Part shown: piece after piece, positions 18,622-26,536 of the stretch | Position numbering within the stretch: position 1 is the stretch's first letter | Layout: each line of letters opens with the position of its first letter | DNA from: Motiliproteus sp. MSK22-1 | GTDB taxonomy: Bacteria; Pseudomonadota; Gammaproteobacteria; Pseudomonadales; Balneatricaceae | NCBI RefSeq assembly: GCF_001968815.1 | Contig: NZ_MIEQ01000046.1 | Coordinates: forward strand, 248,001 to 312,000 | Direction: 5' to 3' | DNA length: 64,000 nt | The notes under the pieces: model-generated | What the model was told of the DNA's origin: nothing | Database searches by the model: none | The model's input: the letters and a program-made list of their open reading frames with translations, nothing else | Position numbers and translations under genes: made by a program

Positions 18622-19473
18622 TCAGCGCTTTAACAGCTCAAGCAGCTCTCGCTGCTCCTGAGAAAGGACTTCTACAGGGGTTAATACCGCGCAGGCAAGG
18701 CTTTCGCGACACTCTCTCGATTCAGGAATGTCGTTGTCAGAGGTTATCAGCGTATACAAAACCATCTTGGCTTTTTCTAAACTGGCTCCATATCGGGCAA
18801 TAACCTGCTCCACTGTAACGTGCTGAGCGGGGTCATCCAGCCAGCAATCATAATCTGTTGCAATGGCCACAGTGCAGTAACATATTTGCGCTTCCCTGGC
18901 CAAAAAAACCTCTGGGACATTTGTCATTCCAACTAAATCACAACCGGCAGCTCCACGTAAAAAGAAGCTTTCAGCTCTTGTACCCAGACGTGGTCCATCA
19001 ACACAGCCATAGGTTTTCCCGGTGTGTATATTGATGTCAATAGAATTCGCCGCATCCACAAGTGCGCGGGTTAGCTTATCGCAGGTTGGTTCAGCGGTGG
19101 AAACATGGGCGGCAAGTCCATTACCAAAGAAGCTCTTCTCTCTATTTCCCTTAACAAAATCAAAATATTGGGAAGGAATAGAGAGATCACCAGGCGCAAT
19201 ATCCTGCCGCAGGCTGCCCACCGCAGACAAACCTATTATTTGCGTCACCCCAAGGGATTTTAATGCCCAGATATTGGCGCGATAGTTAACTTCAGAAGGA
19301 AGAAGCTGATGAGCAGTGCCATGACGAGGCAAAAAGAAAAGATCCCTCCCTCCCATTCTCCCCTGAATAACAGATGCCGAAGGAGCACCGAAAGGAGTGC
19401 TCAGCTGATGTTCTTTGATAACTTCCAACCCATCCATCTGGTAGATACCAGTACCACCTATTATTGCTAACAC
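18622..19473 (-). CDS. S-methyl-5'-thioadenosine phosphorylase-like nucleoside phosphorylase
   Basis: A 283-aa trimeric purine nucleoside phosphorylase/MTAP family protein. Visible are GGTGIY, the phosphate-binding RHG, SAVGSL, GPRLGTRAES, MTNVPE and the base-site ATDYDCW, whose aspartates specify 6-amino purines such as adenine. MTAP cleaves methylthioadenosine to adenine and methylthioribose 1-phosphate. Inside an arsenic operon it could instead, or also, remove adenine from a deoxyadenosyl-arsenical, giving the arsenoribose 1-phosphate needed for glycosyl transfer. It sits between arsC and the glycosyltransferase. Family secure, substrate inferred. Confidence 0.88.
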   Translation of the reverse strand: MLAIIGGTGIYQMDGLEVIKEHQLSTPFGAPSASVIQGRMGGRDLFFLPRHGTAHQLLPSEVNYRANIWALKSLGVTQIIGLSAVGSLRQDIAPGDLSIPSQYFDFVKGNREKSFFGNGLAAHVSTAEPTCDKLTRALVDAANSIDINIHTGKTYGCVDGPRLGTRAESFFLRGAAGCDLVGMTNVPEVFLAREAQICYCTVAIATDYDCWLDDPAQHVTVEQVIARYGASLEKAKMVLYTLITSDNDIPESRECRESLACAVLTPVEVLSQEQRELLELLKR

Positions 19474-19514
19474 TGAGCGTTCCCTTTATCGTCGATCATT
19501 AATTGATACCTATC

Positions 19515-19988
19515 TTATTTGTTATCCTTAGATAAATGAATATCGGTCTTCAGCCCCAGCACCCAGACCTTAATCTGGTCTCTAACCCTCCGATAACAAT
19601 CCAGCTGCAGCTCTCTATCCGCCAACTTGGCAGCCAGTTTGGGAGGGTCATCAAAACTGTGATGAATCATAGTGCTACCGACTAACACCGGGCAATGTCG
19701 CTGTGCATGATCGCAAACCGTTGCCACCAGATCGAAACGTTTACTCTGAAGTTGCTCGATGGAATTAGATTCCTGTTTAGAAATATCGACCCCAACTTCT
19801 GCCATTACTTCGACGGCGAACGGATTGACACCCTGCGCTTCCAACCCGGCAGAGAAGACCTGTACAGTTTCCGGGTATAAGTATCGCGCCCACCCTTCAG
19901 CCATCTGGCTTCGACAGGAATTACCGGTACAGAGGAACATAAGTTGCGTATTTGCTACCGGATCAGCCTTCACTACAAGAAGCTCCAT
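19515..19988 (-). CDS. arsC: Thioredoxin-type arsenate reductase (LMW phosphatase fold)
   Basis: About 157 aa. The phosphatase loop CTGNSCRSQ (Cys20, Arg26 in the numbering used) and the redox pair in VCDHAQRHCPVL, two cysteines six residues apart, mark the thioredoxin-coupled ArsC class. It reduces arsenate to arsenite in the cytosol, supplying the substrate of ArsM. The frame opens at TTG 19992-19994; ATG two codons later is the likelier start. Either way it overlaps the end of the radical SAM gene by about 26-32 bp, implying translational coupling. Confidence 0.9.
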   Translation of the reverse strand: MELLVVKADPVANTQLMFLCTGNSCRSQMAEGWARYLYPETVQVFSAGLEAQGVNPFAVEVMAEVGVDISKQESNSIEQLQSKRFDLVATVCDHAQRHCPVLVGSTMIHHSFDDPPKLAAKLADRELQLDCYRRVRDQIKVWVLGLKTDIHLSKDNK

Positions 19989-20877
19989 AGGCAAAACAGC
20001 TGTAACAGCGGTGATGTTTCATGCTGATACGACGCTCAAGACTTTCCCGCAATGTTGCACCAAGGTCATACTCTTCATCATCATCAACCAGGGTACAAGC
20101 GTACACTCTCATACGCCCTTCCTTTTTGATGACCATTTTACTGTATGCGCACATAAATGAACGACGACCTTCTTCGTCGTGGTAGCGGGTCATACAATCT
20201 GTTGTGACTTGAGGAACCTCCGGAAGACTGCCTGGTGTCGCAAAATCAGGGAAAGCCACAATATTTAGCGTTTCCGGTAAGCCATACCGGGCAAATAGCT
20301 GGCGATATTGGCCATCAACGACCTCTTTGTCTTCTCCTTTGTCCATATGCCTTGCAACAGAAATAGGAAAACCTGCCTGAAACAACATTTGCAAGCCCTC
20401 AAGGGCATTATTGAAGCTCCCCTCACCTCGTCCCAGGTCATGTCGCTGTGATTCAACAAAATCAAGGCTGACTCTAAAGCTGACAGGATGCCTGGCATTT
20501 ATTAAAGGCTGTAGTTTGTTCATTCTTCGCTGCAAGGGTTCTGTGCCATTAGTAAGCACGAGACATGGACGGTGTTCAGACGCATATTCCAGGATTCTTA
20601 TCAGATCCTTGGCCAGGAATGGCTCACCACCGGTAAAGGAAAACTGGCTGACACCTAACTCCAATGCTTCATCAATCAACGGCTTTACATCATTAAACTT
20701 TACCAGCTGCAGACGCTTATCCGCTGGTCCTGATCCCTCCAGACAGAAGGGACAGGACAAATTGCAAGCTGTACCTGTATGAAACCATAGCTCTCTCAGT
20801 GTAAAGGGATCTATGTACCCTCGTGGATCCCCTTGAGGAGTGGTATACCAGTTATCTGTCCGAATCAATTGCATCAT
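19963..20877 (-). CDS. Radical SAM enzyme of the arsenic operon (ArsS-like role proposed)
   Basis: A 304-aa radical SAM protein. The [4Fe-4S] motif CNLSCPFC (Cys38, Cys42, Cys45) is followed by FTGGEPFL. The C-terminal third has further cysteines (MCAYSK, VYACTL, then CYSCFAYGASC at 291-301), suggesting an auxiliary iron-sulfur cluster. Context points to adding an adenosyl- or SAM-derived carbon group to a methylated arsenical, the role of ArsS in arsenosugar synthesis. However, the N-terminal and C-terminal wording differ from what I know of canonical ArsS with its DUF3641-type tail. An ArsL-like reaction (3-amino-3-carboxypropyl transfer) is an alternative. It lies 202 bp downstream of arsM. 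Confidence 0.8.
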   Translation of the reverse strand: MMQLIRTDNWYTTPQGDPRGYIDPFTLRELWFHTGTACNLSCPFCLEGSGPADKRLQLVKFNDVKPLIDEALELGVSQFSFTGGEPFLAKDLIRILEYASEHRPCLVLTNGTEPLQRRMNKLQPLINARHPVSFRVSLDFVESQRHDLGRGEGSFNNALEGLQMLFQAGFPISVARHMDKGEDKEVVDGQYRQLFARYGLPETLNIVAFPDFATPGSLPEVPQVTTDCMTRYHDEEGRRSFMCAYSKMVIKKEGRMRVYACTLVDDDEEYDLGATLRESLERRISMKHHRCYSCFAYGASCSEG

Positions 20878-21079
20878 CTTTCCTTACAGCAGCACTTCTT
20901 TTCAACAGCACTTTTTAAACAGTAAATATCTTGAACAACACTTTTCCTAAAACGACTGAACATTAGCAGCCGTTTATTTAGACGGATCTTTGTATAACCA
21001 GCAGAGCTGTCCGTAAATTCCTCTAATACCGGCTTTAGGGAACCCACCCTCTACTTAAGGAACGTATGCTTCAGGGGCT

Positions 21080-22126
21080 TTAGCAGCATCCACCACCAGA
21101 ACTCTCTTTGGTACCGGTATCAAAGGGCAGGGCCGTTCCGCAACCATCGAAAATCCCATAGTGGGTATCCCAGTTGCCGGTAAATTCAAAGTGATCCTTA
21201 AAACGCGTATCGTGCAACATTCGGTAGGTGTTTCCACAAACAGGAAACACCTTACCCCTCTCAATAAAGTGGTGTTTATCGAGCGCAAAATGCTCAGGGC
21301 AGTGTTCAACAGTACCTTTGTAGATCACCGCTTGACCATAATCCTCACAATGGGATTCAAGCTCAGGTAATTTGAACAAACGATAGGTTGCGGAGAAGAA
21401 CTTAATATGGCCGATACGGGCTTCAATTTGAGGGTTATCAATCGTAATCGGTCGGTCTTCGACAAGTCTTGGATCAATAAATCCTGCGCGCTTGGCAATA
21501 TTATGGAAATCATTCCAGTAGAGAGCGCCACTAAGGCATTCACCAAATAAAACCGGATCGTCCACCAACTCCTGAGAGACTCTACGATCAGCGTAGACAT
21601 CCGAGAAATAAAGCTCGCCTCCAGGCTTTAGCAGTCGATACGCTTCACGCAGCACTGCCTCTTTGTCCGGAGACAGGTTTATCACGCAGTTGGAGACGAT
21701 AATATCAAAGCTATTATCTTCAAGTTCTAGCTCATCAAGCTTCTCAATATATCCCTTTCGGAACTCCACATTTGCCCGAGCATATCCAAATTTGTCGGTA
21801 TGAAAGTCGATATGTCGATTGGCAACTTCCAGCTGCTCGTCCGTCATATCGACACCGACAATATACCCATCCTCTCCAACAAACCTGGACAACACATAAC
21901 AATCCCGGCCAGACCCACTTCCAAGATCAAGAATGCGGCATCCTTCCAATTGCTGTGGACTTACCAGTCCGCAACCATAGTAACGAGCCATGACTTCATC
22001 ATGGATCTGCGAAAGCGTGGCTTTCAAGTAGTCCGGTAATCCCGCATCGGTGCAACAGGCATTAGTCTGCAAGTCTTCGGAACTATTTAACACCTTTCCA
22101 TAATAGGCTTTTACCTGATCGTGCAT
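21080..22126 (-). CDS. arsM: Arsenite methyltransferase ArsM
   Basis: A 348-aa SAM-dependent methyltransferase. The SAM-binding DLGSGSGRD is at 67-75. Cysteines at 24/25 (NACCT), 52, 147 (SNCVINLSP) and 197 (FGECLSGALYW) correspond to the conserved arsenic-binding cysteines of ArsM proteins. The tail ends in GGGCC, a further thiol pair common in bacterial ArsM. It methylates arsenite stepwise to mono- and dimethylated species. Its start overlaps the end of the upstream DUF2064 gene by 16 bp. Confidence 0.93.
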   Translation of the reverse strand: MHDQVKAYYGKVLNSSEDLQTNACCTDAGLPDYLKATLSQIHDEVMARYYGCGLVSPQQLEGCRILDLGSGSGRDCYVLSRFVGEDGYIVGVDMTDEQLEVANRHIDFHTDKFGYARANVEFRKGYIEKLDELELEDNSFDIIVSNCVINLSPDKEAVLREAYRLLKPGGELYFSDVYADRRVSQELVDDPVLFGECLSGALYWNDFHNIAKRAGFIDPRLVEDRPITIDNPQIEARIGHIKFFSATYRLFKLPELESHCEDYGQAVIYKGTVEHCPEHFALDKHHFIERGKVFPVCGNTYRMLHDTRFKDHFEFTGNWDTHYGIFDGCGTALPFDTGTKESSGGGCC

Positions 22127-22812
22127 AGTTTTCTCTCTTCTACAGTCAACGCAAGCAATTTTTCAAGTAGTCTCTTACGAGCAGGACGTACATCATGTTG
22201 TAAATCATCAGCCAAACGACGAAGGTCTTCTTCAACGTCAATATCGTAACTGGGCAGAATATAACCAACCTCAAGGCCAGCCGCTTCGCACGCCGCTTTA
22301 AGGGCTTCCCCCAAGTGTTCAGTGCTCCAGGGTAATGACACTATTTGCGGCCAGGACGACCGGCTCCCCATCATGGTAACACCGCCGTCACTTGCCGCAC
22401 TGAGGACGACTGAATATCGATTAAAGGCCTGAATAGCTGCAAAATAATGTCGACTATCCAGTATCGGCGCGTCGGTCCCTATATATAGGATGTGATTGTG
22501 ACCGGCCTCTCGAAGTTGTTGATCAACTTCCATCAGACGCTGCCCCAGATTACCCTCCGATTGGGGAATAATATCGGCGTTATCCAATAATAAAGCAGCC
22601 CAATCCAGATCATCAGCAGACGCAGGTGACAGCACAACTTTCCCAGGCCAATCCCGAGCGTCCTCAAGGGCACACTGCAGAAAACTGTTGGCGAGAATCA
22701 AGGCCTGCTCTACACCCAACGTGGCGGCAAGTCGTTGCTTACCCTGGTGTAACTTCGGCCGTTTACAAATAACCACTAATGTCGGCAGTGGCTGATTACT
22801 TTCTATGTGCAC
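22111..22812 (-). CDS. DUF2064 / TIGR04282-family (arsenosugar-associated) glycosyltransferase-like protein
   Basis: A 233-aa member of the CofC-like nucleotidyltransferase/glycosyltransferase fold: VVICKRPKLHQGKQRLA at the start, LYIGTDAPIL (GTDxP motif) in the middle, and the pocket motif SAASDGGVTMMG. The family is often paired with TIGR04283 in arsenosugar clusters and is annotated as a glycosyltransferase, but it may activate a sugar phosphate by nucleotidyl transfer. It is the first gene of the arsenic operon; the promoter should lie in 22813-22993. Confidence 0.85.
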   Translation of the reverse strand: MHIESNQPLPTLVVICKRPKLHQGKQRLAATLGVEQALILANSFLQCALEDARDWPGKVVLSPASADDLDWAALLLDNADIIPQSEGNLGQRLMEVDQQLREAGHNHILYIGTDAPILDSRHYFAAIQAFNRYSVVLSAASDGGVTMMGSRSSWPQIVSLPWSTEHLGEALKAACEAAGLEVGYILPSYDIDVEEDLRRLADDLQHDVRPARKRLLEKLLALTVEERKLCTIR

Positions 22813-22993
22813 ACTAAAGCTCTCTTTCTGATCAGCGCTCAGTCGTTCTCGTTGTGATTAGGACGCCTAACTGCCAGGTTTGTTACAAGGCCCAACAGTG
22901 TGGCAAAGTCTGCACAGTAAAAAAAGCAGAAATAAGAGGTTTTGCTGAAGTGCCAAATCTAGCGTTTGGTGATTAGAGATGTAAATAGAGGCT

Positions 22994-23347
22994 CTACGGA
23001 AGACAAGCGGAAACCTGCTTCTCAAACTCCTGACCTATCGGCTTCGATATAAAGCCATTACAACCGGAAGAGATTGCTTTATCGCAGTCCTCATCCAAAG
23101 CTGAAGCTGTCACGGCAATTATTACGCCTTCGTATCCCCTTGTTCTTAATACTCGAGTAGCTTCATAGCCATCCATTAAAGGCATATGCATATCCATCAA
23201 CACCAATTCATAGTTACCGGTTAAGGCTTTATCAATGGCTTCCCGACCATTGATAGCATGATCAAGCTCGTGATCACACATTTCCAGTCTCAGCATAATT
23301 ACACGTGCAATAAGCTCATCATCCTCGACAAGCAGTATTTTGGCCAT
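22994..23347 (-). CDS. Single-domain CheY-like response regulator
   Basis: About 117 aa, consisting only of a receiver domain. Acidic pocket residues are Glu8-Asp9-Asp10, the phospho-acceptor Asp52 is in VLMDMHMP, and there is VTASA and a terminal SKPI lysine. No output domain. The frame is open to 23416, but ATG at 23345-23347 (MAKILLVEDDE) with GAGG 6-7 nt upstream is the natural start. No cognate kinase is adjacent; it may serve a phosphorelay encoded elsewhere. Confidence 0.85.
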   Translation of the reverse strand: MAKILLVEDDELIARVIMLRLEMCDHELDHAINGREAIDKALTGNYELVLMDMHMPLMDGYEATRVLRTRGYEGVIIAVTASALDEDCDKAISSGCNGFISKPIGQEFEKQVSACLP

Positions 23348-23620
23348 TACGAACCTCATTCGCCAAATAAAATTGGGATGCGTCAATTTCAGAAGAACCC
23401 TGTAGCCTTCGATCATCCCTTTATCAAAGATCAGAAAACAGCAAATTTCCGGGAGTTTAAGAAGATGTTAAATAAATTGAACTGAGTATATTTTAAAGCA
23501 ACTTTAAATCTACTCAATTTGTCATGAGAATATTCGTAATACCACATAAAAACCACAAAACCTCATGCTCCGCCGTAATCTTACGATCTAACTTCAAGGA
23601 GCTTCAGGGCTTCAAAGGTA

Positions 23621-23992
23621 CTAGTCGACAAATAGCGCCATATACGAAGTCAGCAACAGAGTTGAGACTGCTGTAAAGACAAACAGCCAAAAGAACAGAG
23701 CAGCTAGCACCCGATCAAAAGTATTGGTATGTTCTCGGAGCAAGTCAGCATTGGCGAACATTGCCGACAAAGGACTCGCCTCAAACCTGTCCGTTAGAGC
23801 TTTGGGTAGCGCTAATGCTTCTGCTGCGTTAAGAATATCCCAGCCGCTCACAAGGCCAACACCTAAGCATTCCTTTGTGGCAGGGTTTTTACGCAGCTTT
23901 CTTACTGTTATTGGGCCAAAGGCTACATAAAGAATGCAGACTATAACTCCAAATCCGATCAGTAGCATGCCTATGGGTCCGACTACTTCCAT
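23621..23992 (-). CDS. Small membrane protein of unknown function, second of an overlapping pair
   Basis: A 123-aa protein with one hydrophobic segment at the N-terminus (about 5-28) and one at the C-terminus (about 95-119), separated by a soluble loop (RKLRKNPATKECLG...). I do not recognise the family. Its ATG lies inside the last codons of the upstream 70-aa gene (ATGGAAGTAG holds both the start and the stop), so the two are translationally coupled. A multi-membrane-segment protein paired with a tiny Gly/Ala-rich hydrophobic one is suggestive of an immunity or partner role, but that is speculation. Confidence 0.6.
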   Translation of the reverse strand: MEVVGPIGMLLIGFGVIVCILYVAFGPITVRKLRKNPATKECLGVGLVSGWDILNAAEALALPKALTDRFEASPLSAMFANADLLREHTNTFDRVLAALFFWLFVFTAVSTLLLTSYMALFVD

Positions 23993-24195
23993 AGTGAATT
24001 AATCCATTCCATAAGTGGGTCATATCCCCATTCTGCTAACCGTTTAGTTTGACCATCAGCGACCATCGATGCCGCAGCACCTGCCGCCGTGATAGCTATT
24101 CCTGCGCCTATAAGGTAAACCCAGCCAGCAGGTGTGGCGAGAGCAAGCAACGCTAAGCCTCCTTTAACCATAGCAGCGCCTGTAATAGCCCCCAT
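23983..24195 (-). CDS. Gly/Ala-rich hydrophobic 70-aa protein of unknown function, first of an overlapping pair
   Basis: 70 aa, dominated by glycine and alanine in a hydrophobic hairpin (LALLALATPAGWVYLIGAGI then TAAGAAASMVA), ending in an aromatic tail (EWINSLWK). The pattern resembles glycine-zipper or pore-forming segments; no named family is recognised. It overlaps the next gene by 10 bp. Upstream, 24196-24410 has no gene. Confidence 0.55.
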   Translation of the reverse strand: MGAITGAAMVKGGLALLALATPAGWVYLIGAGIAITAAGAAASMVADGQTKRLAEWGYDPLMEWINSLWK

Positions 24196-24470
24196 TGCGA
24201 AACCGCTACCCTAGCAACGATTAGTCCACCCTAAGTTGCATCATGCAGCAAGGGCATATGATTAACTGTGAATGGTAACATTACTGGTAACACCAATGTG
24301 CACAAACAGATTTATCTCGTTGTTTTATATAATTATTAATCCTGCGCATGAGAACATGAGAATATTTCCACATATAACTAATATGAACACAACCAACTCC
24401 TGGTTATAATTTGTGGAAATCAAAAAGCAATGAACGATCCGTATCAATAGATCAAAAAATGGCGAGTAAC

Positions 24471-25418
24471 ATGAATACAGAGCTTCTGCAAAAATTCTCA
24501 GATCCTAATCAGGGGATCTACTTCGTTGGTACCACCCCACCAAGGGCCAGTACAGACGATATGCAGATGTCTCAGATTGCCGGAAAATTACTCGATCGTC
24601 TTTCTCATCTCGATTATGACGGTCTGATCGTCTATGACATTCAGGACGAGAGCGCCCGCACTGACGTACCACGCCCCTTTCCTTTTGTTGGCACTAAGGA
24701 CCCCCGCGCTTATTCGCAACTGCTGGCAGAAAAAAGTGGTCGTCCGATGATCACCTATAAAAGTGTTTCTCAGAGGAACAGGGAGGAATTCCAAAGCTGG
24801 CTGGATGACGCATGGCACCAGTATGGTATTCGCAACCTGGTTCTAGTGGGAAGCCCTTCACAGGATGCAGATATTAAACTTTCTCTGAACGAGGCTTATG
24901 CAACTCTTGAGGAAAGAGACGACAACTTCGCTCTAGGTGGCGTCACAATTGCTGAAAGACATGCAAAAAAAGGTAATGAGCACCAACGCCTGCATGGCAA
25001 AGCCACCAAGGGCTGTCGTTATTTTATCTCCCAGGCAGTCTACGATGCGGATGCAACTATCGAGCTGTTAACGTCTTATGGAAAGCAGTGTCAGGCAGAA
25101 GGAACAGCCCCTCAGCGGGTAATCCTGACCTTTACCCCCTGTGGCAGTAGCAAGACCCTGGAGTTTATGCAGTGGCTGGGCATTTCAGTCCCCTCGGATA
25201 TTTCGGATAAGATTATTGAGTCGAACAACCCTTTGGCAGAATCCATTCGTGTCTGCCGGAGCAATCTCAACCGTATACTCGATGCCTGCTTGCCGCTAGG
25301 CATTCCTCTGGGGTTAAACATTGAGAGTTTGACCAACCGTAAAGATGAAATTGAAGCCTCTATACGCTTATTCAAGCTACTGAAGGCGACATTAGAAGAA
25401 CGTTTGCAGAACCACTGA
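24471..25418 (+). CDS. Methylenetetrahydrofolate reductase-like protein (MetF superfamily)
   Basis: About 315 aa, with a TIM-barrel MTHFR-like pattern. GIYFVGTTPPRA at the start matches the FEFxPPR-type strand, DYDGLIVYDIQDE matches the D-x-x-D folate region, and NLVLVGSPSQD, LGGVTIAERHAKKGNEHQRL and a conserved KxxxGCRYFISQAVYD resemble the AxxKxxAGAxFxxTQ motif of MetF. It would bind FAD and a folate. Sequence drift from E. coli MetF and the absence of methionine genes nearby suggest another one-carbon role. The frame opens at a poor TTG (24411); ATG at 24459 or 24471 is likelier. Confidence 0.65.
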   Translation: MNTELLQKFSDPNQGIYFVGTTPPRASTDDMQMSQIAGKLLDRLSHLDYDGLIVYDIQDESARTDVPRPFPFVGTKDPRAYSQLLAEKSGRPMITYKSVSQRNREEFQSWLDDAWHQYGIRNLVLVGSPSQDADIKLSLNEAYATLEERDDNFALGGVTIAERHAKKGNEHQRLHGKATKGCRYFISQAVYDADATIELLTSYGKQCQAEGTAPQRVILTFTPCGSSKTLEFMQWLGISVPSDISDKIIESNNPLAESIRVCRSNLNRILDACLPLGIPLGLNIESLTNRKDEIEASIRLFKLLKATLEERLQNH

Positions 25419-25828
25419 GTCCAGTGCAGTATCTCAAACACAAACTTACAGACAATTCAGGCCGTTACAAGCTCTCCAGCTGACACTTCTGAAACCAGGG
25501 TGTTGCCAGTCAGGAGAGCTGGCTCTTCGGACTGGCGCCTGTTCCTTGCCGAACACTCTTTGTAACTCCCCCGTCCATACCAGCAATGCCCTTCACCTCC
25601 TGTAATCACCACAACAGCCAGTCTGACGCCCCCTATTCAACAAGTCGTCAATAATCCTATACTTTATAACAGGAGATTTTCTGGCGATGAGGTTTATTAA
25701 CCGGGCATATCCCGCAGCCAACAAAATTTATACTTGAAACAAAAATCAAATCCTCATATTTTCAATGCCGCTGATCCCCACGATAAAGAATGCACTTTCC
25801 ATCCATGCTTTGCTCATGTGAGAAACCG
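25419..25828. other. Intergenic region before the VWA gene, with nested hairpins
   Basis: About 410 bp. It contains the overlapping inverted repeats described separately and a possible promoter near 25650 (taatcctatactttataacagg). No convincing gene. Confidence 0.45.
25470..25536. other. Two mutually exclusive hairpins (possible structured RNA)
   Basis: AGCTCTCC (25470-25477) can pair with GGAGAGCT (25513-25520). Alternatively GCCAGTC (25505-25511) can pair with GACTGGC (25530-25536). The second hairpin encloses an arm of the first, so the two structures compete. They lie just after the MetF-like gene and about 300 bp before the VWA gene. Confidence 0.45.
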
Positions 25829-26536
25829 ATGTCGGAAAAAAAAACGCCAACGAAATCAGTCGCTTCAAAAGAGGTCGATCAATTTCTCAAAGCCGTCGCC
25901 AAAGCCCCTCAAATTAAGTCCGGTAGGGGTCGGCTGGTTTTTGCGATGGATGCCACCGCCAGCAGACAGCCCACCTGGGACCGAGCATGTCAACTACAGG
26001 GCGACATGTTTACCCAGACCAAAGGCCTTGGAGGTCTTAGTATTCAACTGTGCTTTTATCGCGGATATGATGAATTTAGAGCAAGTCCTTGGCACGACAG
26101 CACCGACCGCATGCTCAAAGCCATGCTTGCTGTGAAATGCTTAGGTGGCCATACACAAATTCAACGGGTGCTTAAACATGCCCTCAGTGAACACCAGAAA
26201 CAGTCTGTTCAAGCGCTGGTATTTGTTGGAGACTGTATTGAAGAGAGTATCGATGACCTGTGCCAACTTGCAGGAAAGCTCGGGATTTGTGGTGTACCAG
26301 TATTTATATTCCAGGAAGGAAACGATATTTCGGCTCTCCGGGGTTTCAAACAGATAGCCCGGTTAAGCCATGGTGCTCACTGCCATTTTGATAGTTCCAG
26401 TCCTCAGGAGTTAGGTGAACTCCTGAGCGCCGTAGCGGTCTACGCCAGCGGAGGCCTAAAAGCACTGAACCATTACGCCAGCCAGTCTCCTTCGGTTAAA
26501 CAATTGAGCCACCAGCTGGGAACCCAAAAATTTTGA
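25829..26536 (+). CDS. von Willebrand factor A domain protein
   Basis: About 235 aa, essentially one VWA domain. A MIDAS-like metal site is visible: LVFAMDATAS (Asp41, Thr43, Ser45), the later Thr of GGHTQI, and the Asp of VFVGDCIEE. No signal peptide or membrane segment, so cytoplasmic. The frame opens at 25790, but ATG at 25829 (MSEKKTPTK) fits better. Its stop overlaps the start of the J-domain gene, so the two form one unit. Confidence 0.8.
   Translation: MSEKKTPTKSVASKEVDQFLKAVAKAPQIKSGRGRLVFAMDATASRQPTWDRACQLQGDMFTQTKGLGGLSIQLCFYRGYDEFRASPWHDSTDRMLKAMLAVKCLGGHTQIQRVLKHALSEHQKQSVQALVFVGDCIEESIDDLCQLAGKLGICGVPVFIFQEGNDISALRGFKQIARLSHGAHCHFDSSSPQELGELLSAVAVYASGGLKALNHYASQSPSVKQLSHQLGTQKF

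Noticed and set aside
17908-20877. Possible selenocysteine in the radical SAM or glycosyltransferase genes (the families are sometimes called selenodomain-associated)
   Set aside because: All frames are continuous with ordinary cysteine codons; no in-frame TGA needs decoding.
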